Part shown: positions 1-8,480 of the stretch, one piece after another
Layout of the letters: each line of letters starts with the position of its first letter
How positions within the stretch are numbered: the stretch's first letter is position 1
The notes under the pieces: generated by a model
Told to the model about the DNA's origin: nothing
What the model saw: only the letters and a program-made list of their open reading frames with translations
Databases searched by the model: none
Made by a program: the position numbers and the translations under genes
NCBI RefSeq assembly: GCF_022179445.1
Contig: NZ_BPQU01000002.1
Coordinates: forward strand, 1-64,000
Direction: 5' to 3'
DNA length: 64,000 bases
Origin: Methylobacterium mesophilicum
Lineage (GTDB): Bacteria; Pseudomonadota; Alphaproteobacteria; Rhizobiales; Beijerinckiaceae

Positions 1-57
1 AAGAATCCAGTTCGCGCTTCGCCGAAAGACCCCGCTGCCAAATGCGATTCCCCTGCC

Positions 58-77
58 CGCAGAGGGGGGAGGGAGAG
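58..77. repeat. Fragment of GC-rich palindromic repeat (outer arm)
   Basis: The segment reading cagaggggggagggagag matches the outer right arm of the larger inverted-repeat elements at 9751-9930 and 12391-12557. Only this end is visible here. The rest of 1-213 holds no gene that I can support. Confidence 0.5.
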
Positions 78-213
78 CCGCGGTATCTCCAGCGTATTCT
101 GCCGACCCCGATGTGTGAATCCGCTAGGCTTGCGGGGCGAGGGGAACCCGCGCTTCGTCCTGAGGGAACGCCTACGAAGTTCAGCCTCGGTCTGTAACCT
201 GCACCAAAGACAA

Positions 214-1467
214 TCAAAGAATCCCGTCGATCGCCACCCGGAGATGTTCCGGCCCGCGCAGGGCGGCTCCGGAGCGGTAGGGCGGCGGGTCTTCGATCAG
301 CCGGGGGGCCTTGAGCCGGCTCGCCAGGGCGGTGAGCGCCGCCTCGGCCTCGAACCGGGCGAGCGGGGCGCCGACGCAGTAATGGAGGCTGCCGCCGAAG
401 CCGAGGTGGCGGATGCCGGCGCGGTCGGGATCGAAGCGGTCGGGATCCGGGAAGACGGCGCCGTCGCGGTTGCCGGAGGCGAGCAGCAGGACGAGGTCGG
501 CGCCCTCGGGGATCGTGACGCCGGCGACGTCGATGGCCGACAGGGTCCTGCGGGTCCGGAACTGCACGGGGGGCTCGTAGCGCAGCAGCTCTTCGATGAC
601 GCGCGGGGCGCGGCGGGGATCCTGCCGCAGGCGCTCCAGCTCGTCGGGGTGGCGAAGCAGCGTCAGCAGCCCGTTGGTGATGAGGTTCACGGTGGTCTCG
701 TGGCCTGCCACCAGCATCAGGATCGAGGTGGCGATCAGGTCGTAATCGCCCATCTTGGCGCCCTCCGGCGTCGCCTCGTTGGCGAGCCCCGAGAGCATGT
801 CGTCCTGCGGATGCCGGCGCTTCTCCTTGATCAGGTCGGCCATGTAGCCGCCGATCGCGTCGAAGGTCCGGCTATTCGCGTCGCGGATCTCCCGATCGGA
901 CAGGCTGTCGGGCTCGAGGGCGGTGGCGAGCTGGGTCGCCCAGCCGTGGAACTTCGGCTCGTCCTCCCGGGGCACGCCGAACAGCTCGCAGATCACCGTG
1001 ACCGGCAGCGGGTAGGCGAGGTCGTCGACCGCGTCGATCTCCCGGGCGCCGCATTTCTCGTTCAGCAGGTCGGCCACCAGCCGTTCGGAGCGGGCCCGCA
1101 TCGCCTGGACGCGCGCGCGGGAGAACTGGTGCATCACGGAGGCCCGCAGGACGTCGTGGTCCGGCGGGTCGCGGAAGATGAAGACCCGGTGCCGGTCCAT
1201 CATCCAGTCCTTGAGCGGCTTGACGATCAGGTCGGTGAGGGGGTTGCCGGTGCGCGGCCGGTCGGCCGGGGGCAGGGTCTCGGAGCTGACCCGCGGGTCG
1301 TGCAGCAGGCTCGAAATGGCGCCGTGGGTGGCGGCCACCCAGGTCCCTTCCTCGGTCCCGTCGTCCTGGCGCGAGACCGGATGCTCCCGCAGCTTGGCGT
1401 AGATCGGATAGGGGTCCGCGCGGTTGGCGAAATCCTTGACCTGATCGAGGAGGGTGGCGTCGGGCAT
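214..1467 (-). CDS. Cytochrome P450
   Basis: A soluble bacterial cytochrome P450 of 417 residues, the normal length for class I enzymes. The I-helix oxygen-activation motif AGHETT lies at residues 254-259, the K-helix ExxR motif is in EELLRYEPP near residue 295, and the haem-binding loop FGGSLHYCVGAPLAR carries the thiolate ligand Cys364. There is no N-terminal membrane anchor. The gene is the last of three on the minus strand, after a [3Fe-4S]-type ferredoxin and its FAD reductase, which are the expected electron donors. A 101-base gap containing dyads separates it from the reductase gene. It should hydroxylate a small hydrophobic substrate, but nothing in the sequence identifies that substrate. 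Confidence 0.95.
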   Translation of the reverse strand: MPDATLLDQVKDFANRADPYPIYAKLREHPVSRQDDGTEEGTWVAATHGAISSLLHDPRVSSETLPPADRPRTGNPLTDLIVKPLKDWMMDRHRVFIFRDPPDHDVLRASVMHQFSRARVQAMRARSERLVADLLNEKCGAREIDAVDDLAYPLPVTVICELFGVPREDEPKFHGWATQLATALEPDSLSDREIRDANSRTFDAIGGYMADLIKEKRRHPQDDMLSGLANEATPEGAKMGDYDLIATSILMLVAGHETTVNLITNGLLTLLRHPDELERLRQDPRRAPRVIEELLRYEPPVQFRTRRTLSAIDVAGVTIPEGADLVLLLASGNRDGAVFPDPDRFDPDRAGIRHLGFGGSLHYCVGAPLARFEAEAALTALASRLKAPRLIEDPPPYRSGAALRGPEHLRVAIDGIL

Positions 1468-1485
1468 GCGGTGTCCAAGCTACGC

Positions 1486-1552
1486 ATCGTCCGGACGGAG
1501 ACGTCCGGGACGATCCAATTCGAAACCTCGGCGCGGCGCCCGGGATCCCGGG
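1486..1552 (-). other. Dyads between reductase and P450 genes
   Basis: Two inverted repeats lie in the 101-base gap. Bases 1486-1497 pair with 1502-1514 with one bulge, and cccgggatcccggg at 1539-1552 is a perfect palindrome. They could form an RNA hairpin that lowers or adjusts P450 expression relative to the redox partners. No T-run follows, so they are not a convincing terminator. Confidence 0.4.
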
Positions 1553-1568
1553 CGGGGCGCCGGGGCGG

Positions 1569-2849
1569 TCAGGGAAAGCCCGGGGTGAGGAGGGTGATCC
1601 CCTTCGCCGGGCGATCGGCGGCGGTCCCCTCCGGCGGGAACGGCGCGCCGACGGCGACCCGCTCGGCATGGGCCGGCAGCCAGCGGGCGCTGTCCACCGA
1701 GACGGCCGCGATGCAGCGCCCCGCCCGTCCGTAGACGGCCAGGAAGCGGCCGGTGCCGGGCTCGCCATGGGTGATCGCCAGGGCGTCCGCGCCCTCGGTC
1801 AGCCCGACGGACTTGACCACCACGTTGCCCTGTGCGGACCAGAAGGTCGGCAGCGCGCCGTAGGGGCCCTCGGGCTTCGCCCCGGCCAGCAGCCGCCCGG
1901 CGTGGATGCCCTGTGCCACCGCCTGGCTCCAATGCTCCAGCGCCACGCGCCGCCCGCCGTAGAGCGGGTGGGGGAAGCGGGCCACGTCGCCGGCGGCAGC
2001 GATGCGCGGGTCGGCCGCCCCGTCGGCGTCGAGGACGTATCCGGCCGCATCGCAATCGACGCCGCCCGGATCCGCCGACAGGCCAGAGTCGGCGAGCCAT
2101 TCGGTGTTGCGGACGGCCCCAAGGGCGATCACCGCGACATCCGCGTCGATGCGGGTGCCGTCCGTGAGGTGCGCGCGCACGAACCGGCCGTTCGCCTCTT
2201 CCAGCCACTCGACCTCGCTGCCGCAGCGCAGGTCGACGCCCCGACCCTCGTGGATCGCCCCGATGAACGCCCCGACCGTGCCTCCGAGAACGCGGGCCAG
2301 CGGCGTCGGCCCCGGCTCGACCAGGGTCACCGGCAGGCCGAGTTGCCGGCACACGCTGGCCACCTCGCAGCCGATGAAGCCGCCGCCGATCACCACCACC
2401 CGGCGGGGACCGGCGGCGAGCGCGGTCCGCAGGGCGGCGGCGTCGTCCCGCCCGCGCAGGGTGAAGACGCCGGCGAGCCGGCCCTCGTGGGGGTTCGGCC
2501 ACGCCCGGGCGCGGGTGCCGGTGGCGATCAGCAGGCGGTCGTAGGGCAGGGCGCCGCCGTCCGCGAGGTGGAGGGTGCGGGATCCCCGGTCGAGGCGTTC
2601 GGCCGGGCTGCCGAGGCGCCATTCCACATCCCCGCGGAGGCTGCTCGGCAGGGTGGTCGCGTCCGGTCCGGTTTCGCCGGTGAGCACGTGCTTCGAGAGC
2701 GGAGGACGGTCATAGGGCCGGTACGGCTCCGCGCCGACGATGGTCAGCGGGCCGGTGAACCCGGCCTCCCGCATCGTCTCGGCGCCGCGCAATGCCGCCA
2801 GGCCGGCACCCACCACGATCGCGCGCTCGGTGGTCGATCCCGACGCCAT
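1569..2849 (-). CDS. FAD-dependent ferredoxin reductase (P450 redox partner)
   Basis: A 426-residue pyridine nucleotide-disulphide oxidoreductase-fold protein of the putidaredoxin/rhodocoxin reductase type. The N-terminal FAD motif is VVGAGLAALRGAETMR and the second, NAD(H)-binding Rossmann motif is VVVIGGGFIGCEVA. Both are followed by the usual C-terminal domain with AAAGDVARF. The start at 2849 was chosen because it puts the FAD motif about 10 residues from the N terminus and lies one base after the stop of the upstream ferredoxin gene. A longer open frame to 3182 exists but only adds low-complexity residues antisense to other sequence. It should pass electrons from NAD(P)H to the ferredoxin for the P450 at 214-1467. 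Confidence 0.93.
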   Translation of the reverse strand: MASGSTTERAIVVGAGLAALRGAETMREAGFTGPLTIVGAEPYRPYDRPPLSKHVLTGETGPDATTLPSSLRGDVEWRLGSPAERLDRGSRTLHLADGGALPYDRLLIATGTRARAWPNPHEGRLAGVFTLRGRDDAAALRTALAAGPRRVVVIGGGFIGCEVASVCRQLGLPVTLVEPGPTPLARVLGGTVGAFIGAIHEGRGVDLRCGSEVEWLEEANGRFVRAHLTDGTRIDADVAVIALGAVRNTEWLADSGLSADPGGVDCDAAGYVLDADGAADPRIAAAGDVARFPHPLYGGRRVALEHWSQAVAQGIHAGRLLAGAKPEGPYGALPTFWSAQGNVVVKSVGLTEGADALAITHGEPGTGRFLAVYGRAGRCIAAVSVDSARWLPAHAERVAVGAPFPPEGTAADRPAKGITLLTPGFP

Positions 2850-2850
2850 C

Positions 2851-3096
2851 TCAGGCAGCCTGCCCCGGATCCTCGACTCGGATCGCCTGGACCGGGCAGG
2901 CGACGCGCGCCCGCTCGATGTCGGCGCGGTCCTGCGCGGCCGGGGCGGGATCGTAGAACAGCGCCTCGTGTCCCTCGATGCGGAAGTGCCGCGGCGCCGC
3001 GTAGCAGCACTGGGCGTAGGCCTGGCAGAGGTTGAGATCGACGCACACCCGCAGGCCGGGTGGTGAGCCGGAGGACGCATCGGCAGGGGTGGACAT
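2851..3096 (-). CDS. Ferredoxin, P450-associated [3Fe-4S] type
   Basis: An 81-residue small acidic ferredoxin. The cluster ligands are in C24-x2-Y-x2-C30 and in the C-terminal CPVQAI, with the AP..F sequence typical of this family between them. That is three usable cysteines in the spacing of CYP-linked [3Fe-4S] or single [4Fe-4S] ferredoxins. The central position, often His in this group, is Tyr27. It is the first gene of the ferredoxin-reductase-P450 set and ends one base before the reductase start. The extra Cys18 and Cys31 flank the motif and are probably not ligands. Confidence 0.9.
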   Translation of the reverse strand: MSTPADASSGSPPGLRVCVDLNLCQAYAQCCYAAPRHFRIEGHEALFYDPAPAAQDRADIERARVACPVQAIRVEDPGQAA

Positions 3097-3359
3097 GGCG
3101 GTGCAACCACGGCGGGGGCGGCGAGTTCCGAGCCAAGCGCCGTCCCCGCCGTCGCAGGCCGGCGCGCCTGTCGCAGACGCAACTGGCTGAGAAGATGGGA
3201 ACGGATCAGGCCAGGATCTCGCGATGGGAATCGGGGGCCGCGAGCCCGACCGTGGAGACGCTGCGCCGGATGGCCGACGCGACCGGTACGGAGCTCGTGG
3301 TTCGGTTCAAGCGCCCGCGCCGCGGCAGGGCCGCCCAGCCGAACCGGACACCGGTTTGA
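3060..3359 (+). CDS. XRE-family HTH protein, probably truncated
   Basis: The C-terminal 70 residues form a clear XRE/Cro helix-turn-helix: LSQTQLAEKMGTDQARISRW, then ESGAASPTVETLRRMADATG and TELVVRF. This arrangement is typical of HigA/HipB-like antitoxins and small repressors. The N-terminal 30 residues are Gly/Arg-rich, unlike the family, and overlap the ferredoxin start on the other strand. The only starts in frame are GTG codons at 3060 and 3063. I read it as a broken or decayed regulator. No toxin partner is next to it. Confidence 0.4.
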   Translation: MVSRRTHRQGWTWRCNHGGGGEFRAKRRPRRRRPARLSQTQLAEKMGTDQARISRWESGAASPTVETLRRMADATGTELVVRFKRPRRGRAAQPNRTPV

Positions 3360-3559
3360 AGCAACGGGAACGCGCTCCTCTCCGGCCGGTGGATTTCGGG
3401 CTTCGCGGCTCGGGTCATCGGGAACGATTCACTGATCTAAAAATGTCCTGGGGGATCGCCGTCGACATGATGCTGCGGAATTCCCCTGCGCGACGGTTCG
3501 CTCTATTGTCGGGCCGCCCCGCGGACCGATCCGAAACACCGCGATCTCAGGAGGGCACC

Positions 3560-4108
3560 ATGCCGTACGGTGCACGAACGAGTCTCGCCGCGCTCGTCCT
3601 CGCCCTCGCCCTGGGCGCAGCCGGCGCGCGCGCCGAGCCGGCCTCGGGCTGGACCGACCCGCCGGCCCGCAAGGCGGCCCCGGCTACGAGCCCGGCCGAG
3701 GCTCAGAAAGCCGTCCCGCCTCCTGCATCGACTCCTGCTGCCGCGGCACCGGCCCGCAAGGCGGTCGCCGCGCGGCCCGTTCAGAAGCGGGTCGCCACGC
3801 GCCGCGCCCCGGAGGCCAAACGGGTCGCCACGACCGCGCCCCGGCCGCGCGTCGCCGCGGCGCCGGCCCGGCCCATGCGTCCGCACAGGATGGTCGCGGT
3901 CGCCCCCCCCCCACCGCCGCCTCTGCCGGACGGCTATCCGCGCTACCGCGCCTACAATTACGGCCCCGGCTATGCCGACGAGCGGCTGGAGCGCCTGCGC
4001 GCCGCGGAGGCCGCCGGCTACCTGGTCGTGCGCCGCCGCTCGGTGGAGTTCCCGGACGGCCGGTCCCTGCGGGTCTACCGGCCGGACGACGAGGGCGAGC
4101 CGTTCTGA
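3560..4108 (+). CDS. Secreted Ala/Pro-rich protein, unknown function
   Basis: A 182-residue protein with a good Sec signal peptide (hydrophobic ALVLALALGAAGARA, cleavage near residue 24). It continues with a long Ala/Pro/Lys/Arg-rich linker, a polyproline run near residue 115, and a compact C-terminal part rich in Tyr and Arg (RAYNYGPGYADERLERLR, then VRRRSVEFPDGRSLRVYRPD). A strong ribosome-binding site, AGGAGGG, lies at 3549-3555. The basic repetitive linker suggests a cell-envelope protein whose globular end is tethered near the wall. I do not recognise a family. Its end overlaps the end of the convergent acyl-CoA ligase gene by 34 bases. Confidence 0.7.
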   Translation: MPYGARTSLAALVLALALGAAGARAEPASGWTDPPARKAAPATSPAEAQKAVPPPASTPAAAAPARKAVAARPVQKRVATRRAPEAKRVATTAPRPRVAAAPARPMRPHRMVAVAPPPPPPLPDGYPRYRAYNYGPGYADERLERLRAAEAAGYLVVRRRSVEFPDGRSLRVYRPDDEGEPF

Positions 4109-5847
4109 GCTGATCCGACCGCGAACACCGACCGCAGGGGCGCCCGCAGGACTTTGCCGGCGGGGTTGCGGGGCAGGAGCCCGTCCCAGACCACCACGCG
4201 CACCGGCACCTTGAACGCCGCGAGCCGCTCGGCCGCGAAGGCCCGGATCTCCTCGGGTCCGGTCCGGGCGCCCTCAGCGAGCGCCACGATCGCGCCGGGC
4301 TCCTCGCCCAGCGTCGGGTGGGGCACGGCCAGCACCACGGCGTCGATCACGTCCGGATGCGCGTAGAGGACGTTCTCGACCTCGCAGCAATAGATGTTCT
4401 CGCCGCCGCGGATCAGCATGTCCTTGATCCGGTCGACGATGGTCAGGAACCCCTCGTCGTCGGCGCGTGCGAGGTCGCCGGTGCGCAGCCAGCCCTCCGA
4501 GAGCACTTCGGCGGTAGCCTCCGGGTCGTCCCAGTAGCCGCGGACCACGTTCGGGCCCTTCACGCACAGCTCGCCGACGCTGCCGGAGGGCAGATCCTGT
4601 CCGAGCGGGTCGAGGATCCGCACCTCGCAGACCGGCAGGGGCGGGCCGCAGGATTCGGGATGGGCGAGATAATCTTCGGCCTGGTGGTGGGTGAAGGTCG
4701 CCGAGGTCTCGGTCATGCCCCAGCCGGTGGCGGGGGCCGCCTTCGGGAAGGCCTCGCCGAGCGCGCGCACCAAGTCGCCGGCCGCGGGCGCGCCGCCGTA
4801 GGTCACCGATTCGAGGCTCGGCAGGGGCCGGCCCGCCTCCCGGGCGGCTGTCGCGAGCTGCCACGCGATAGTCGGGACGCCGCCGGCGCCGGTGCAGCCC
4901 TCCCGGTCGATCAGGTCGAGGGCCTCGTGGGCGTCCCACCGATGCATCATCACCAGGCGATGGCCGCCGTAGAGCGCCGCCCCGAGGCTCGCGTGGCAGC
5001 CGGTGACGTGGAACAGCGGGATCACCAGCAGCGAGGCCCGCTGTGGCGCGGACGGGTTGGGCTTGGGCGGCGTCTCGCCCCGGCGCAGCGCGCTGCGCGA
5101 CGCGGAATAGGGGTAGGCCATCACGGTGGTGGCCGCCGCCCGGTGGGTGCCGACCGCGCCCTTGGGCCGGCCGGTGGTACCCGAGGTGTAGAACAGGGTC
5201 GCGTCGTCCTCGGGGTCGAGGGCGATGTCGGGTGGGGCCTGTTGGGGCAGCGCGCCCCAGTCCGCCACCGGGCCGATCACCGCGGAGAGTGGCGTCGCCC
5301 GGTCGTCGGGCTCCATCCGGGTGACGAAAATCCGCTCCAGGGCCGGGCATTCGGCGCGGTGGGGCGCGATGCGCTCGAACCGCCCCCCGTCGGCGATCAG
5401 CACCCGCGCGCCGGAATGTTGGAGCGCGTAGGCGAGTTCCGGCCCAGTCCACCACGCGTTGAGCGGCGTCGCGATCGCCCCGGCCAGCAGGGCGCCGTAG
5501 TAGCAGACCGGCCATTCCGGCAGGTTGCGCAACGCGATGGCGACGCGGTCGCCCTTGCCGATTCCGGCCGTCACCAGGCCGTGGGCCAGGGCGGTCGCGG
5601 CGCGGGCGAAGCCCGTGAAGGTGACGCGCTCGTCCTGGTAGACCACGAAGGTCCTGTCGCCATGGCCCTGGGCGATGCGGAACAGGTCGCGCAGGGTCGG
5701 CGGCGCGGTCGTCCAGATCCGGGTCGGGACGCCGCGGATCGGAACCGTCGTGATCGCGAACGGCGCGCCCGGCGCGGTGAGCCGGGCTTCCGCCTCATGG
5801 AAGGAGAGGGCGGGCCAGCCGGCGGGAAGGCGGGGATCGGTGCTCAT
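4075..5847 (-). CDS. Acyl-CoA ligase (AMP-forming)
   Basis: A 590-residue ANL-superfamily enzyme that activates a carboxylic acid to its acyl-CoA through an acyl-adenylate. The P-loop-like signature LFYTSGTTGRPKGAVGTH, the GWGMTET motif, the LRTGDLARADDEGFLTIVDR motif and the C-terminal catalytic lysine region PRNPAGKVLRAPL are all present. It is the last gene of a minus-strand operon and its ATG overlaps the stop of the upstream SDR gene by four bases (5844-5847). In the lva-like reading it would supply the CoA ester used by the SDR, kinase and dehydrogenase encoded ahead of it. The acid itself cannot be named from sequence. Confidence 0.93.
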   Translation of the reverse strand: MSTDPRLPAGWPALSFHEAEARLTAPGAPFAITTVPIRGVPTRIWTTAPPTLRDLFRIAQGHGDRTFVVYQDERVTFTGFARAATALAHGLVTAGIGKGDRVAIALRNLPEWPVCYYGALLAGAIATPLNAWWTGPELAYALQHSGARVLIADGGRFERIAPHRAECPALERIFVTRMEPDDRATPLSAVIGPVADWGALPQQAPPDIALDPEDDATLFYTSGTTGRPKGAVGTHRAAATTVMAYPYSASRSALRRGETPPKPNPSAPQRASLLVIPLFHVTGCHASLGAALYGGHRLVMMHRWDAHEALDLIDREGCTGAGGVPTIAWQLATAAREAGRPLPSLESVTYGGAPAAGDLVRALGEAFPKAAPATGWGMTETSATFTHHQAEDYLAHPESCGPPLPVCEVRILDPLGQDLPSGSVGELCVKGPNVVRGYWDDPEATAEVLSEGWLRTGDLARADDEGFLTIVDRIKDMLIRGGENIYCCEVENVLYAHPDVIDAVVLAVPHPTLGEEPGAIVALAEGARTGPEEIRAFAAERLAAFKVPVRVVVWDGLLPRNPAGKVLRAPLRSVFAVGSAQNGSPSSSGR

Positions 5848-6614
5848 CGCGCGATCGTCACGCCGCCGTCGATCACCAGCGCCTGGCCGGTGACGAACCG
5901 GCCGGCCGGCGAGGCCAGGAACACGGCGGCCCCCGCGATCTCGTCGGGCTCGCCGATCCGGCGGAGCGGCGCGGCCTGCGTGGTGGAGGCCAGCATCTCG
6001 GGATCCTCCCACAGGGCCCGGGCGAAATCGGTGCGGATCAGCCCCGGGCACAGGCAGTTCACCCGCACGTTGGCCGGGCCGTATTCCACCGCGTAGTTGC
6101 GCGCGAGCTGGAGGTCGGCGGCCTTGGAGACGTTGTAGGCGCCGATCACCGGCGATCCCTTCAGCGCCCCGATGGACGAAACGATGACGATCGCCCCGTC
6201 CCGCCGGGCGACCATGCCGGGGGCGACCAACTGGATCAGCCAATGGTTCGACAGGACGTTGTTCTCCAGGATCTTGCGGAACTGCGCGTCCGAGATGCCG
6301 GCGAGCGGCCCGTAATACGGGTTGCTGGCGGCGTTGCAGACCAGCACGTCCACCGGCCCCAACCGGGCCTCGGCTTGGGCGACCAGATCCTCCAGTTCCG
6401 ACTTCACCGAGATGCTCGCCGGGATCGCCACCGCGCGGCCCGGGCCGTGGGCGGCCTCGATCTCGGCCACCACCGCGTCGCAGGCCTCGCGCTTGCGCGA
6501 CGAGATCACCACCCGGGCGCCGTGCTCGGCCATCCGCAGGGCGATCGCCCGGCCGATGCCCCGGGACGAGCCGGTGATCAGCGCGACCTTGTCGGTCAGG
6601 TCGAACAGGGACAT
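5844..6614 (-). CDS. SDR-family oxidoreductase
   Basis: A 256-residue classical short-chain dehydrogenase/reductase. It has the cofactor motif TGSSRGIGRA near residue 14, NAAS in place of the structural NNAG, a catalytic Ser in VSSIG, YNVSKAA as the YxxxK motif and the C-terminal TGQALVIDGG. Length and all catalytic residues are normal for the family. The gene overlaps the ligase by four bases and follows a second SDR after about 30 bases that include a ribosome-binding sequence. It probably interconverts a keto and a hydroxy acyl-CoA. Confidence 0.92.
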   Translation of the reverse strand: MSLFDLTDKVALITGSSRGIGRAIALRMAEHGARVVISSRKREACDAVVAEIEAAHGPGRAVAIPASISVKSELEDLVAQAEARLGPVDVLVCNAASNPYYGPLAGISDAQFRKILENNVLSNHWLIQLVAPGMVARRDGAIVIVSSIGALKGSPVIGAYNVSKAADLQLARNYAVEYGPANVRVNCLCPGLIRTDFARALWEDPEMLASTTQAAPLRRIGEPDEIAGAAVFLASPAGRFVTGQALVIDGGVTIAR

Positions 6615-6643
6615 GGCGCGTCCTCCCTGGGTCTGTTCGGGGA

Positions 6644-7420
6644 TCATCCGGCGTCCAGCGTCGACCGGCGCAGGCGCGCCATGCCGGCGAGCCAGCGTTC
6701 GGGATCGTCGGCCCGGCGGCGGGCGTAATCCGCGACCTGCGGGTGCGGCAGGATCAGGAACCGGCCGGCGGCCAGCCCGTCGAAGGCCGCCTCGGCCACG
6801 GCTTCCGGTGCGAGCACGCCGTCGCGGGCGGCGGCGCTTGCGGCCCCGAGCATCGCGGTGTCGACGCCCTGGGGGCACAAGGCGGCGATCCGGATTCCAT
6901 CCCCCCCATGCGCGATAGCGAGGTGCTCCAGGAAGGCGAGGGCGGCGTGCTTGGTCGCCGAGTAGGTCGCGCTGCCGATCTGGCTCAGCAATCCGGCCGC
7001 CGAGACGGTGCCGAGGAACGCCCCCTCGCCCCGGGCGAGCCAGAGCGGGACCAGGACCCGCGCCGCGTGGACGTGGCCCATCACGTTCACCGACCAGGCG
7101 CGTTCCCAGCTCGCCGGATCGGCCGAGGTCGCGAGCCCGGGATCGGGGTCGCGCTCCAGGATGCCGGCATTGGAGCAATACAGCGCGATCGGCCCGATCT
7201 CGGCCTCGATCCGAACCAGGATTTCGGCGACAGCCACGGCATCCGCCACGTCCATCGCATAGGCCCGGCCGCCGAGCCGGGCGGCGACGGCCTCCGCCCC
7301 GGCGCCGTCCCGGTCGAGGGCGACGACGATGGCGCCCCGCGCCTGCGCGGCCTCAGCAAGCGCCCGGCCGATGCCCCTTGCGGCTCCGGTGACGGCGACG
7401 ACGCGACCGTCGAGATCCAT
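6644..7420 (-). CDS. SDR-family oxidoreductase
   Basis: A 258-residue short-chain dehydrogenase with TGAARGIGRA at residues 11-20, CSNAG, and the active site around YSATKHA. It is only distantly similar to the SDR encoded at 5844-6614, so this is not a recent tandem copy. The start lies one base after the stop of the phosphotransferase-fold gene, which implies coupled translation. It carries out an NAD(P)-dependent alcohol/ketone step in the same catabolic operon. Confidence 0.92.
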   Translation of the reverse strand: MDLDGRVVAVTGAARGIGRALAEAAQARGAIVVALDRDGAGAEAVAARLGGRAYAMDVADAVAVAEILVRIEAEIGPIALYCSNAGILERDPDPGLATSADPASWERAWSVNVMGHVHAARVLVPLWLARGEGAFLGTVSAAGLLSQIGSATYSATKHAALAFLEHLAIAHGGDGIRIAALCPQGVDTAMLGAASAAARDGVLAPEAVAEAAFDGLAAGRFLILPHPQVADYARRRADDPERWLAGMARLRRSTLDAG

Positions 7421-7421
7421 C

Positions 7422-8480
7422 TCAGGCCCCCGCGCGCTCGGCGAAGGCCCAGGCCGAGGCGGCCAGCGCCGGCACCCGCGCCGCCATGGCGGCGGCGTGC
7501 TCGCTCGCGGCGTTGCCGGCCTTGGCTCGGGCGGCCACGCCCTGGAGGATGCCGACCAGACGGAACAGGTTGTAGGCGAAGTACCAGTCGAGGTCGGGCA
7601 GGGCCGCCCGGTCCGCGGCCCGGCAGTAGAGCGCCACCGCCTCCTCCCGGGTCGGGATGCCGAGCGCCGGCAGATCGAGGCCGCCGAGACCGCTGCGCCC
7701 GTCCGCCGGCAGTTCCCAATGCATCAGCAGGTAGCTGAAGTCGGCGAGGGGATCGCCGAGCGTCGACAGCTCCCAGTCGAGCACCGCGCTGACGCCGCCA
7801 TCGGGGGAAAAGATCAGGTTGTCGAGGCGGTAATCGCCGTGGACGATGGAAGTGCCCTGCTGCTCGGGCACGGTGCGGGGCAGCCACGCGATCAGGCGCT
7901 CGACATCCTCCAGCCGGCCGTCCTCGGCGGCGCGGTACTGACGGGTCCAGCGATCGACCTGCCGGGCGAAGTAGTTGCCGGGCTTGCCGTAATCGGCGAG
8001 GCCCGCCGCCTCCGGGTCGATCGCGTGGAGGCGCGCGAGCGTCGCGATCATGCCGGCATAGTGCCGGTGCCGGGCATGCGGGTCGAGGCCGGGCAGGGCG
8101 CCGTCCCAGTGCACGCTGCCGCCCACCGCTTCCATCACGTAGAAGGCCGCGCCGATTATTTCGGAGTCTTCGCAGAGCGCGAAGGGCCTGGGAACCGGGA
8201 ACCCCTCGCCGTACAGCGCGCCGATCACCCGGAACTCGCGCTCCACCGCGTGCGCGGAGGGCAGGAGCGGCCCGAACGGCTTGCGCCGCAGCACGTAGGC
8301 CTGGCCGGGCGTCTCCAGCCGGTAGGTCGGGTTCGACTGGCCGCCGCGGAACTGCTGCAGGTTGAGCGGCCCGGCATAGTCTCGGACGTGTTCGGCGAGC
8401 CAGGCGGCCAGCCGGGCCTCGTCGATCCGATGGCGCGGCTCGACCGGCTTCACGCCAGAGAAGGCGTCGGGACCGCTCAT
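7422..8480 (-). CDS. Phosphotransferase-fold kinase (APH/ACAD10-11 N-domain type)
   Basis: A 352-residue aminoglycoside-phosphotransferase-fold protein. It shows the N-lobe [20 protein letters not shown], the catalytic loop HGDYRLDNL and the metal-binding [12 protein letters not shown]. This is the subfamily found as the N-terminal kinase domain of animal ACAD10/ACAD11 and as LvaA in Pseudomonas, which phosphorylates the 4-hydroxy group of acyl-CoAs. It is not an antibiotic-resistance gene. It overlaps the acyl-CoA dehydrogenase gene by four bases (8477-8480), so the pair that is fused in animals is adjacent and coupled here. The small partner LvaB was not found. Confidence 0.9.
   Translation of the reverse strand: MSGPDAFSGVKPVEPRHRIDEARLAAWLAEHVRDYAGPLNLQQFRGGQSNPTYRLETPGQAYVLRRKPFGPLLPSAHAVEREFRVIGALYGEGFPVPRPFALCEDSEIIGAAFYVMEAVGGSVHWDGALPGLDPHARHRHYAGMIATLARLHAIDPEAAGLADYGKPGNYFARQVDRWTRQYRAAEDGRLEDVERLIAWLPRTVPEQQGTSIVHGDYRLDNLIFSPDGGVSAVLDWELSTLGDPLADFSYLLMHWELPADGRSGLGGLDLPALGIPTREEAVALYCRAADRAALPDLDWYFAYNLFRLVGILQGVAARAKAGNAASEHAAAMAARVPALAASAWAFAERAGA

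Noticed and set aside
115..1734. Long plus-strand open frame across the P450 gene
   Set aside because: The translation is Gly/Arg/Val-rich without any family motif and lies antisense to a clear P450 gene. At this GC content antisense frames stay open by chance. Similar long frames opposite many other genes were rejected for the same reason.
2850..3182. Upstream extension of the ferredoxin reductase frame to 3182
   Set aside because: The added residues read through the ferredoxin gene in another frame and are low-complexity. The start at 2849 gives a normal FAD motif position and a one-base gap after the ferredoxin stop.
7422..8480. Aminoglycoside resistance phosphotransferase
   Set aside because: The fold is shared, but the sequence is of the ACAD10/11-LvaA kinase type and the gene is coupled to an acyl-CoA dehydrogenase gene.
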